From Paenibacillus hamazuiensis (lineage in GTDB: Bacteria; Bacillota; Bacilli; Paenibacillales; NBRC-103111): 64,000 nucleotides of DNA. The stretch spans positions 4,836,001 to 4,900,000 of the forward strand of contig NZ_JALRMO010000001.1 of assembly GCF_023276405.1 (NCBI RefSeq). The letters are read 5' to 3'. The translations under genes were made by a program, and so were the position numbers. Shown here one piece after another: positions 43,552-51,157 of this stretch. Each line of letters begins with the position of its first letter. Position 1 is the stretch's first letter. The notes beneath the pieces are model-generated. The model saw only the letters and a program-made list of their open reading frames with translations, did not search any database and was not told where the DNA came from.

Positions 43552-44322
43552 TTATTTACGGCGTGCTACCATCATGATTTCAACATCGTCCAGCTCTAAC
43601 GGCTTTCTGGAAAACTTACCCGCAACACAACCATATCCCGCCAACACCTCGAAACCCGATTCTTCAAACAAAAGCTTCAATTCACGAAAAGTAAAACCCG
43701 TCGTATATATTGCAACCTCTTTCATTTCACCCTCCGGGCTTTTTATCGTGCTCAAATTGAAACTTGTAGAGGAATAAGCATCGAAATTTTCAGGGTCGTT
43801 ATTGTTTCTTGCCGCACTTAATGCATTTATCGCGGTCAAAACAAATGGCGCTCCCGGTTTCAAAGCATTTTGGACTCCCCTCAATACTTTCCGGTGATTA
43901 TCCAAATTGCCGGCTAAACCGAATGCCCCTTCACAAAGGCAGATTGCACCGTCAAATTCCTCAGAAAATTTGAGCTCCCGGGCATCCATCGTATGAAACT
44001 CCGCACTTAATTTTTCGGCAGATGCCGCTTTAGCGGCGTACTTAACGAACTCCGGGGAAATGTCTATTCCTACCGAAGTGAAGCCGCGGCGTGCCAGTTC
44101 CAAACTGTGGCGCCCCGGGCCACACCCGATGTCCAAAATACGACTGTCGGGAGGGAGGTCCAGCAGCTCTACAAGGAAATCAACCTCCTGGACCGTTCCT
44201 TTAGTAAAGCCATAATTGAAATAGTTTTCCCGGATAAAATCGCCGACTTCTTTGTAAAACTCGCCGTCAAATTCGAAATCGATAAAATTTTTATTATTTA
44301 TACGCAACCTATTTCCCTCCAT
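43552..44322 (-). CDS. Class I SAM-dependent methyltransferase
   Basis: 256 residues. SAM motif I ILDIGCGPGRHSLELARRG with VGIDISPEFVKYA, then AICLCEGAFGLAGNLDNHRK and APFVLTAINALSAARN. Typical small-molecule methyltransferase fold (Methyltransf_25/11 type). It overlaps the stop of the upstream GNAT gene by 14 bases, so the pair is co-translated. Substrate unknown. Confidence 0.87.
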   Translation of the reverse strand: MEGNRLRINNKNFIDFEFDGEFYKEVGDFIRENYFNYGFTKGTVQEVDFLVELLDLPPDSRILDIGCGPGRHSLELARRGFTSVGIDISPEFVKYAAKAASAEKLSAEFHTMDARELKFSEEFDGAICLCEGAFGLAGNLDNHRKVLRGVQNALKPGAPFVLTAINALSAARNNNDPENFDAYSSTSFNLSTIKSPEGEMKEVAIYTTGFTFRELKLLFEESGFEVLAGYGCVAGKFSRKPLELDDVEIMMVARRK

Positions 44323-45319
44323 GTCCCATTTCCCGCAGCGAAACGGTCAGCCGGTAAGTTCCGCGAAGCGACTTATAGCCGAGCCGCCGGTTGATGGACA
44401 GGATCGGCGCATTCATTGAGTCGTTATCGGTCCGGATATAGGCAGCCTTCCGTGCGACAGCCAGCTCGATCGCTTTGATTTTAAGCGCTAACCCGATGCT
44501 GCGGCGGCGATAGTCGCGGCTGACTCCCGTATATTCGTGATACATGCCGTTTGTCTGCGCATTATGGAGCACGTTGGTTACGCCCACATACCGGTCACCG
44601 GCGGCAGCAATAAGCACCTGCTCGGGCGAATAACCGTTCGCCATAAGGTACCACTTGCGCCATTCGTTGATTTCCGGAACCTCGCCGGTGAAACCCGGAA
44701 TGTCAACCAGGGTTTCCTTGTAAAGCTCGTACAGCCGGGACTCTCCCTCATCCGTACCTTCCTCGGCGAGTGTCGTGAACCGGAACCCCTCCCGTACCAG
44801 AAGCTCGGGAATATTCGTGCCGTAGACGGCTGCGATATCAAGTCCCTCGAGCGGAAGCACCGATTGAAACGATTGACGCTCGATAACAAAGCCTCGATTG
44901 CGGGCAAAATCCAGCGATGCGGCATCATCGTCCCATACTTCGGTTACGATCCTACTTGCGCCAAGCGTATGGGCCCACTTTAAAGCTTGATGAAACAGCA
45001 ACCCGCCGACGCCTCGATGGCGAAACGTCCGATCGACGACCAACGTATGATTCAGATTTCCCGGCTCGGTCCAGGGCGCTCGCCATATCCACAGGTAGCC
45101 GACAATTTCGTCGTACTCCGTGACAGCAACCTGCCTAAGCCGATCGTAACCGCCCAGAAGCCCATTCTCATCCGTAAACGTATGCCCAACTGTATATAGT
45201 TTGCCGTCTTCTTCCTCAAGCCTTCCGGCATTTGTAGGCTCGGACCAATAAGTATTCGCCAATTTCGCTATCGCTTCGTAATCGTCCGGCAAACGAAGAG
45301 CCCTTACGGTAATCGACAT
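44309..45319 (-). CDS. Double-domain GNAT N-acetyltransferase
   Basis: 336 residues holding two GNAT folds. The N-terminal half has HTLVVDRTFRHRGVGGLLFH (acetyl-CoA loop RxxGxG). The C-terminal half has GVSRDYRRRSIGLALKIKA with the equivalent R-R-R-S-I-G-L loop. Similar two-domain acetyltransferases modify antibiotics or amino compounds, but no specific function can be assigned. AGGGAGGG precedes the ATG. It is upstream of and overlaps the methyltransferase gene. Confidence 0.87.
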   Translation of the reverse strand: MSITVRALRLPDDYEAIAKLANTYWSEPTNAGRLEEEDGKLYTVGHTFTDENGLLGGYDRLRQVAVTEYDEIVGYLWIWRAPWTEPGNLNHTLVVDRTFRHRGVGGLLFHQALKWAHTLGASRIVTEVWDDDAASLDFARNRGFVIERQSFQSVLPLEGLDIAAVYGTNIPELLVREGFRFTTLAEEGTDEGESRLYELYKETLVDIPGFTGEVPEINEWRKWYLMANGYSPEQVLIAAAGDRYVGVTNVLHNAQTNGMYHEYTGVSRDYRRRSIGLALKIKAIELAVARKAAYIRTDNDSMNAPILSINRRLGYKSLRGTYRLTVSLREMGHGGK

Positions 45320-45461
45320 TCCAATCCCTCCCTAAATTTACGTTCCGTTACTAGGTTGACATAAAGAGAAAGGAATAAAAAGGTAAAATTCGGCTATATT
45401 GGAGGTGTGCATAGCATAACGAGGCCCGATTGATCCAACGGCGGCCTCATGATGTTTCTAT

Positions 45462-45872
45462 TTAAACTAATTTTTTCGTCAAAATGATTTCCAACGGTTC
45501 TTTTTCAATCAATAAACAACCCGCATCCTGATATCCTAATTTTCTGTAGAAGTGCTGTGCTTTTTCGTTAGCCAGTGTGGAGGTCATGACTAGTGTTAAA
45601 CCCTTTTTTTGCATTTCACCTTCCCAGTACAAGACAACTTGCTTACCTATGCCTTTTCCCCGATATGGTTCGTCCACCCAGATCATATTCATAAAAGGAA
45701 CGTTATCCCAGAAATATCCATACCTCATCCATCCGATATTCATATCTTCTTCGTTACGAATGATGTATATTTCCTTTTCTCTTATTTTCGGCAGGATTAA
45801 ACTATGCAAAATATGATGATCACGGTCTCTTATGTATTCATAGTCAGATTCGGCTGCAGTCCTAATTTTCAT
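45462..45872 (-). CDS. GNAT family N-acetyltransferase
   Basis: 136 residues, single GNAT domain: MKIRTAAESDYEYIRDRDHH, MNMIWVDEPYRGKGIGKQVV (acetyl-CoA site), TLANEKAQHFYRKLGYQDAG. Two adjacent ATGs (45875 and 45872) follow GGGGGGAG. I took the second for spacing; an upstream ATG at 45890 is also in frame. Substrate unknown. Confidence 0.83.
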   Translation of the reverse strand: MKIRTAAESDYEYIRDRDHHILHSLILPKIREKEIYIIRNEEDMNIGWMRYGYFWDNVPFMNMIWVDEPYRGKGIGKQVVLYWEGEMQKKGLTLVMTSTLANEKAQHFYRKLGYQDAGCLLIEKEPLEIILTKKLV

Positions 45873-45924
45873 CATGCTCCCCCCTATCATCCCGCAACAA
45901 TCAAGTTAAGCAATCGCAATAACG

Positions 45925-45957
45925 AAAAACAAGCGATGGATCGGTTCCATCGCCTCG
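45925..45957 (-). terminator. Terminator after the chorismate mutase gene
   Basis: Minus strand GCGATGGAA, loop, TCCATCGC then TTGTTTTTCG. Hairpin sequence identical to that at 43458. Confidence 0.8.
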
Positions 45958-45976
45958 CTATCGTACTCCGCTCAAA

Positions 45977-46258
45977 TTATCCTTCCGTTGTCACCAGCTC
46001 TTGATGACGAGAAATAACAATATCTATAATGCGTCTATATATTTCAGAAGAATATTCAGGATTCAAACCATTTTGTTCGGAAAGCTGAATGATTCTCTGA
46101 AACTGTTGAAATTCACGGTCAGCATCTTGGGCATTTAGATGATTTTTCGCTTTATATATTCCGACTTCTTCTGTATATTTAAATCTCTCAGCTAATAAGA
46201 CGATTATTTTTTGATCTATTTCGTCAATATTTTTCCTCAATTCATCTAGCTTTGTCAT
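45977..46258 (-). CDS. Chorismate mutase (AroQ type)
   Basis: 93-residue all-helical protein: KLDELRKNIDEIDQKIIVLL, AERFKYTEEVGIYKAKNHL, DADREFQQFQRIIQLSEQNG, IYRRIIDIVISRHQELV. The Arg/Lys pattern of the AroQ active site is visible (R8, R25, the KAK near 40, and the DADRE segment). Converts chorismate to prephenate, or is a pathway-specific mutase. I took ATG 46258 with AAAGAGGTG upstream; an ATG at 46267 overlaps that region. It stands alone, not in an aro operon. Confidence 0.85.
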   Translation of the reverse strand: MTKLDELRKNIDEIDQKIIVLLAERFKYTEEVGIYKAKNHLNAQDADREFQQFQRIIQLSEQNGLNPEYSSEIYRRIIDIVISRHQELVTTEG

Positions 46259-46468
46259 CAAATGCACCTCTTTTAATAATTTTGTGCTTAAACGCTTTTA
46301 AGCTATAAAGTAATGCTATTTGTTAAAACATTACCATACCCTCCGTAGGCTGTAAATCGATTCATTTTTCCGAAAAAAAACGTACCGGACCTTCCATATC
46401 AGAAACATATTTCCAGATCCCTTCGTCTGAAGGATGTAACAGTATACGATACCTGGAGGGAAGAGAAT

Positions 46469-47749
46469 ATGGGGGGCTTGTTCTTTACAGGAAAAAACCT
46501 GCGCTGGCTGATGCTTGTTCTGGCGGCTTTCGCACTCGCCTCGGGGTGCAGCGCCGGCAGAGAGCAGAGCAGCACGGCCGATTCGAACGCGGGGGCGAAG
46601 GCGACGAGCAGAGCCGAGGCACCGGCCGGCAGCTCGTCCGAAGCGAGGAAAGATTCGGCATCGTCGCCGCCCAAGGGCGACAAGGCGCCCGGCGGGGCGT
46701 CAGGCGGCTACAGGCAAAATCAGATCCAGTCCGGGCAGTTGACCGCGGGAGAATGGAGCGACCTGAGGCATTGGGATTGGTGGCTCAATCTGATGAACAA
46801 CCGTGAATGGGCGCAGTATCAGGAGAAATGGGACATGAGAACGTATCAGCGGGTTACCGTGGAAGTGAAAACGGACAACGGACCGGCAGTCGATGCACAG
46901 GTGACGCTGTTCGGGGGCAGCGGGCAGCAGGAATGGAGCGCACGGACAAATAACAAGGGCGAAGCGTTTCTGTTCGTTAATGTCGCGAAAAAACAGGAAG
47001 ACTCGCCTTACAGCCTGAAAATCGCTTATGGGCAGCAGACCAAAACGGTCGAGCAGGTTGCCGTAAACGGCGGGCTTCCGCTAGTCGTGAACGTGCCCGG
47101 CGATGGGAAACAGCCGGATGCGATCGACCTGATGTTCGTCGTCGATACGACCGGTTCGATGGCGGATGAGTTGAATTTTTTGGCCGCGGAGCTGAAAGAC
47201 GTCGTCGCCCGAGTGAAGTCGGAGAACGATAACCGGCTCTCAGTCCGTTTGAGCAGCAATTTTTACCGTGACCGCGGCGACGAATACGTCGTTCGGCCGT
47301 TTCCGTTCACGGCCGACGTCGATGAGGTCGTCAAACAAATCGGCAGACAAAAGGCGCAGGGAGGCGGCGACTACGAGGAAGCTGTGGAAGAAGCGCTGCA
47401 GGACGCCATCGACAAACACAATTGGAGCGGATCGGCGCGTGCGAGGCTGTTGTTCCTTGTGCTGGATGCACCGCCGCATCCGAACCCGGATGTGATCGGG
47501 AAGCTGCAGAAGGTGACGGCCTCCGCAGCCGAGAAAGGGATCCGCATCATCCCTGTCGCATCCAGCGGCGTCGACAAAAACACCGAGATGCTGCTGCGGA
47601 CGATTGATATTTTGACCGGAGGCACCTATATATTCTTGACCGACCACAGCGGAATCGGCGATAAGCATATCGAGCCGACGATCGGCGATTACCAGGTGGA
47701 GCTGCTGAACCGGCTGCTGGTCAAGACTATTAATTCGTATATTCAATAG
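46469..47749 (+). CDS. VWA-domain lipoprotein
   Basis: 426 residues. The signal segment WLMLVLAAFALASGC ends in a lipobox-like ASGC, so it is probably a lipoprotein outside the membrane. A Ser/Ala/Gly-rich linker (to about 85) is followed by a Trp-rich region (HWDWWLNLMNNREW), a carboxypeptidase-regulatory-like beta region (about 125-205), and a von Willebrand A domain from about 210 with MIDAS motif VVDTTGSMADEL and GGGDYEEAVEEAL. Metal-dependent adhesion or complex assembly is the family theme; specific role unknown. GGAGGGAAG precedes the ATG. Confidence 0.85.
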   Translation: MGGLFFTGKNLRWLMLVLAAFALASGCSAGREQSSTADSNAGAKATSRAEAPAGSSSEARKDSASSPPKGDKAPGGASGGYRQNQIQSGQLTAGEWSDLRHWDWWLNLMNNREWAQYQEKWDMRTYQRVTVEVKTDNGPAVDAQVTLFGGSGQQEWSARTNNKGEAFLFVNVAKKQEDSPYSLKIAYGQQTKTVEQVAVNGGLPLVVNVPGDGKQPDAIDLMFVVDTTGSMADELNFLAAELKDVVARVKSENDNRLSVRLSSNFYRDRGDEYVVRPFPFTADVDEVVKQIGRQKAQGGGDYEEAVEEALQDAIDKHNWSGSARARLLFLVLDAPPHPNPDVIGKLQKVTASAAEKGIRIIPVASSGVDKNTEMLLRTIDILTGGTYIFLTDHSGIGDKHIEPTIGDYQVELLNRLLVKTINSYIQ

Positions 47750-47769
47750 CCGCTGGTTCGGGTAAAACG

Positions 47770-47799
47770 GGCAGACCGCTGCGGCGGTCTGCGTTTTTA
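47770..47799 (+). terminator. Terminator after the VWA lipoprotein gene
   Basis: GCAGACCGC, loop, GCGGTCTGC then GTTTTTAT, about 20 bases past the stop. Confidence 0.9.
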
Positions 47800-47987
47800 T
47801 GATCCAGCCGAGAACACTTGTGACTTTAGTCATGAGATGAATCGGCTTCGGATGTGATGTACCCCAATTTTGGTGCGTTTTACATCCAACACATGTTACG
47901 ATGTAATATAAGAAAAAGACAAATAAGTATTAGGATATCTTCACAAAATCTATTGACATATGTTATCCTCGAGTTAAGAGGTGGACA

Positions 47988-48411
47988 ATGATGTCAGAAG
48001 TTAAACATGGACGAGGGTACGTCTACTCTATTCAATACCACATCGTATGGTGTGTGAAGTACAAGGCATAAGGTATTGTCTGACCATGTAGATAAACGGC
48101 TCAAGGAAATATTACATAAAATTGCTTCGGACAATGGGATTACCACTACCGAGATCGAAAGCGATCTTGACCATATTCATCTTTTGGTGGACTGTACTCC
48201 ACAACATTCTATTCCGAGCGTAATCAAGGCTCTTAAAGGTGTTTCAGCAAATCTTCTATTCAAAGTGTTTCCACAATTAAAGAAGAAGCTTTGGGGAGGG
48301 AACATGTGGAATCCCTCTTATTTTGTAGCAACCGTAAGCGAACACACCGAAGCGCAAATTCGACAGTATATTCAAAATCAGAAAGGTGGTGAAAACCATA
48401 CAAATCCATAA
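47988..48411 (+). pseudogene. tnpA: IS200-type HUH transposase TnpA, frameshifted
   Basis: The first frame reads SEVKHGRGYVYSIQYHIVWC then VKYKA and stops at 48069. An alternative frame from about 48064 continues RHKVLSDHVDKRL to 48411. A single extra A at about 48063-48064 explains the break, since the expected family sequence is VKYRHKVL. The catalytic HUH motif (LDHIHLLVD) and the tyrosine helix (QIRQYIQNQ) are intact downstream. Not functional unless rescued by frameshifting. Confidence 0.85.
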
Positions 48412-49001
48412 AGCTTACAAAAACAAACAAGGAAGTGGGAATCGATGTTGGATTAAAAGACTTTGCGACCCTTTCTACTGGTGAAGTGTTTGCGAATCCG
48501 AAATTCCTTCGCAAGATGGAGCATCGATTAGCTCGTGAACAACGCAAGCTTTCCAGATGTAAAAAAGGTTCATCCAACTGGAACAAACAACGGGTCAAGG
48601 TTGCTTGTATCCATGAAGGGATTGCGGCTGCTCGTACCGATTACTTGCACAAAATTTCAACGCACATCGTCAAAAACCACGACATGATAGCGATGGAAGA
48701 TTTGCAAGTTTCGAATATGATGCAGAACCATAAGTTAGCAAAAGCGATTAGCGAAGTGTCTTGGTATCAATTCAGAACGATGTTAGAGTACAAGGCGAAA
48801 TGGTATGGAAAAAAATTAGTAGTCGTTGGAAAAACATTCGCCTCTTCTCAGTTGTGCTCTAGTTGCGGATACCAAAACAAAGAGGTTAAAAATCTGAATC
48901 TTCGTGACTGGACGTGCCCTTCGTGCCATGAACATCATCAAAGGGATATAAACGCAAGTCGAAACATTCTTGCCGAAGGCAAAAGACTATTATCAGCGTA
49001 A
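48389..49001 (+). pseudogene. tnpB: TnpB RNA-guided nuclease, internally deleted
   Basis: A start at 48389 encodes [10 protein letters not shown], the normal TnpB N-terminus. The sequence then jumps, out of frame, to [15 protein letters not shown] (RuvC-I). From there the C-terminal half is complete: [11 protein letters not shown] (RuvC-II Glu), zinc ribbon CSSCG...CPSC and [12 protein letters not shown] (RuvC-III Asp). About 190 residues are open against roughly 370-400 in full TnpB, so the recognition domains are gone. Overlaps the tnpA end. Confidence 0.82.
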
Positions 49002-49004
49002 ATC

Positions 49005-49104
49005 GTTACGCCAACCGTAGGAACTACGGGGGTAGCCTGCTTGACTTCGCTCGTTGGAGCGTTTAGCGCAGGAATCTCGCGACTTTAGTCGTGAGAGGTT
49101 CAAA
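49005..49104 (+). ncRNA. Possible omega RNA (reRNA) region at the IS right end
   Basis: In IS200/IS605 elements the TnpB guide scaffold is transcribed from the right end, finishing with the terminal hairpin. This segment has several short stems (GTAGGAACTAC, GACTTCGCTC with GAGCG, CGACTTTAGTCG). Position-based call only, and its protein partner is broken. Confidence 0.35.
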
Positions 49105-50059
49105 CTGTTAACCGTTCAATTAACTTAACCGGTATCTCTTTTTGATAGAAATTACCGTTAATGGCTTGAAGGAACAAACTTCTTCCGATGTCCACCAAAG
49201 GAATTTCGAAAGTGGTAATATTCAAAATTTTAGCTATCGGTTGGTTATCGAAACTGACGATGGCAAGTTTGGACGGCACCCCGATCTTTCGTTCGTTGCA
49301 GCAGGCCAGAATTCCGGCGGCAACCTGGTCGCTCGTAACGAGAAGCGCGGTCGGGGGATTTTGCATCGTCGTCAATCGCTGCACGATCCACTCGCCATCC
49401 TCAAAATGAACGGCGTCATAAAATATGCAGCTCGGATCGAATGGCTCGCCCGCATTTTTCAAAAAATCTCTGTAAGCCGCTTCCCTTTGCTTACTGCTTG
49501 TGCCAGACTTTCTGGCCAGGCAGTAACCGATTTTACGATGGCCCTTTCCGCTCAAATAAGCCAACGCTTCCATAAAACTTTTGTAGTGGTCGATAAAAAT
49601 CGACGATACGTTTGTGCCTCTCGCATCTTCAAATACAATAACCGGGCCGTAAGCTCCGTACTCCTCTACGATTTCCCAATCGCTGATTTTGGAACAAATA
49701 ATCAGGGCATCGATTTGTTTGAGCTTTAACATCATCAAAGCTTCCAGCTCGCGGCTTTCTTCGTAGTTGGTTTGAATCAAAACCAACCTGTAATTGCCTT
49801 TCAATGCTTCGTCAGCTATGCCCTCCACGACAAGACCGAAATAGGGCCTCTTTATGGAGGGAACTACGACGCCGATCAGATTGGTTTTTCCTTTGATTAA
49901 ATGAACGGCGTTGATATTCCGCACATAATTCGTCTGCTCCATGGCGCGTAAAACGGCTTCTTTTTTTTCATCGCTTACGTAAGGGTGACGATTAATTACT
50001 CTCGATACCGTCGTAACCGACACTCCGGCTAATTTCGCGATATCTTTAATATTCGCCAT
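49100..50059 (-). CDS. LacI family transcriptional regulator
   Basis: 319 residues. HTH and hinge: IKDIAKLAGVSVTTVSRVIN, YVSDEKKEAVLRAMEQTNYV. The periplasmic-binding-like domain starts GVVVPSIKRPYFGLVVEGIA and includes ALLVTSDQVAAGIL. The stop codon lies in or against the right end of the IS element (GGTTCAAAC), and the protein ends ERLTV where family members usually end in -ReST, so the last residues may come from the insertion. Divergent from the HAD gene, with a palindromic operator between. Likely autoregulated. Confidence 0.88.
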   Translation of the reverse strand: MANIKDIAKLAGVSVTTVSRVINRHPYVSDEKKEAVLRAMEQTNYVRNINAVHLIKGKTNLIGVVVPSIKRPYFGLVVEGIADEALKGNYRLVLIQTNYEESRELEALMMLKLKQIDALIICSKISDWEIVEEYGAYGPVIVFEDARGTNVSSIFIDHYKSFMEALAYLSGKGHRKIGYCLARKSGTSSKQREAAYRDFLKNAGEPFDPSCIFYDAVHFEDGEWIVQRLTTMQNPPTALLVTSDQVAAGILACCNERKIGVPSKLAIVSFDNQPIAKILNITTFEIPLVDIGRSLFLQAINGNFYQKEIPVKLIERLTV

Positions 50060-50117
50060 GATCCTCTCTTCCTTTCAAACCACATAAAAATTGTCTCTAG
50101 TATAGCAGTTAAAGTGC

Positions 50118-50167
50118 TTGACATGAAATGCATTCCATACATTAGATTTATTTTGCAAGCTTGCAAA
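50118..50167 (+). promoter_or_regulatory. Promoter and LacI-type operator before the HAD gene
   Basis: TTGACA (50118-50123), 18-base spacer, TTAGAT (50142-50147). Just downstream is the perfect 16-base palindrome TTTGCAAGCTTGCAAA (50152-50167), resembling LacI-family operators. It sits between the divergent regulator and HAD genes and would block transcription initiation or early elongation. Confidence 0.65.
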
Positions 50168-50213
50168 TCAACGTTTTGGCCGCGCGTGCAATATGGAAAG
50201 GAATCGAAAGAGG

Positions 50214-50861
50214 ATGAACAAAACGAAATGTATCATTTTTGATCTGGACGGTACGATTGGAAATACATTGCCGCTGTGTATCGCTGCATTTAAGAAGGCG
50301 ATCGAACCGCTGGCCGGCAGGGTGCTGAGCGATAAGGAAATTATCGCTACCTTCGGCCCTTCCGAAGAAGGAACTGTTCGAGCTTTGATTCCGGCTCAAT
50401 ACGAGCGGGGAATTGAGGATTATTTAAGGCATTACCGCGATATGCATGCGATGTGCTCCGCTCCGTTCGAGGGTATGACAGAGGTGCTTGACTATGCGAA
50501 GGATAGGAACGTACGGTTGGCTTTAGTTACCGGAAAGGGCTGGCGGAGCACAGAAATGACGTTAGACATATTTGACATTCGCTCCTATTTTGACGTGATT
50601 GAAACCGGATCTCCGCTAGGGCCGAGAAAAGTGCAGGGGATTCGAAGCGTGTTGAGTCAGCTCGGAATTACACCTGAGGAAAGCTTGTATGTAGGAGATG
50701 CCCCAAGCGATATCGAAGCGTCGAGAGAAGCCGGGGTTCCAGTTGTATCCGCCGCATGGGCGGAAACCGCCGATCCGGAACTGCTGCGCTCTTTTCAACC
50801 CGACAGACTGTTTTTGACAATAGAAGATTTTAAACAATACATGGAGCAAGCTGTTCAATAG
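50214..50861 (+). CDS. HAD family hydrolase, phosphoglycolate phosphatase-like
   Basis: 215 residues. Motif I CIIFDLDGTIGNTLPL, cap domain, motif II VRLALVTGKGWRSTEMT, motif IV LYVGDAPSDIEASREAG. The subclass resembles Gph/PpaX-type phosphatases. I chose ATG 50214, which follows GAAAGGAA...AGAGG; an upstream ATG at 50193 lacks a ribosome site. Likely controlled by the adjacent LacI-type repressor, hence probably a sugar-phosphate substrate. The 230 bases after it hold no gene I can support. Confidence 0.85.
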   Translation: MNKTKCIIFDLDGTIGNTLPLCIAAFKKAIEPLAGRVLSDKEIIATFGPSEEGTVRALIPAQYERGIEDYLRHYRDMHAMCSAPFEGMTEVLDYAKDRNVRLALVTGKGWRSTEMTLDIFDIRSYFDVIETGSPLGPRKVQGIRSVLSQLGITPEESLYVGDAPSDIEASREAGVPVVSAAWAETADPELLRSFQPDRLFLTIEDFKQYMEQAVQ

Positions 50862-51093
50862 ACGATGGCGGGTCATGGAACGAATCTCCAATGATCCCAA
50901 ACTAATAAAACGCGGGATTGGTGGCTGCGGCAGGTTGGCCGGGAGGCAGTCTGCTGTGGCCCTTTTATGATTTTTCATACAGATCGGTCTGTCGTTTGGC
51001 GGATCAGCATGCAGTTCTCTCCCGCTTCATTCCGTTTCTCGTGCGTTATGACCGCGCTCCAAGTCAAGACGGAAGTTGCAGCTACCGTGTTAG

Positions 51094-51137
51094 AAAAAAA
51101 GGCGCCCGCCCCTCGGAAGGGACTGGACGCCTTTCTT
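51094..51137 (-). terminator. Terminator of the beta-mannoside operon
   Basis: Minus strand AAAGGCG...CC and GG...CGCCTTT arms closed around CTTCCGAGG, followed by seven T. About 20 bases past the beta-mannosidase stop. Confidence 0.8.
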
Positions 51138-51157
51138 CATTTGCGCTTGCTGCGCGT

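Larger units (their letters stand above)
47813..49104 (+). mobile_element. Degenerate IS200/IS605-type element
   Basis: Contains a broken tnpA and a truncated tnpB in the usual order. Ends are marked by subterminal hairpins: left TGACTTTAGTCA (47821-47832) and right CGACTTTAGTCG (49080-49091), followed by TGAGAGGTTCAA. There are no terminal inverted repeats or target duplication, as expected for the HUH-type family. Exact ends are uncertain by several bases. Since tnpA is frameshifted and tnpB lacks its N-terminal half, it cannot move by itself. Confidence 0.82.

Noticed and set aside
45320-45461. TTGACA at about 45357 followed by GGAGGTG, resembling a promoter and short gene
   Set aside because: No -10 at proper distance, and the frame stops after a few codons.
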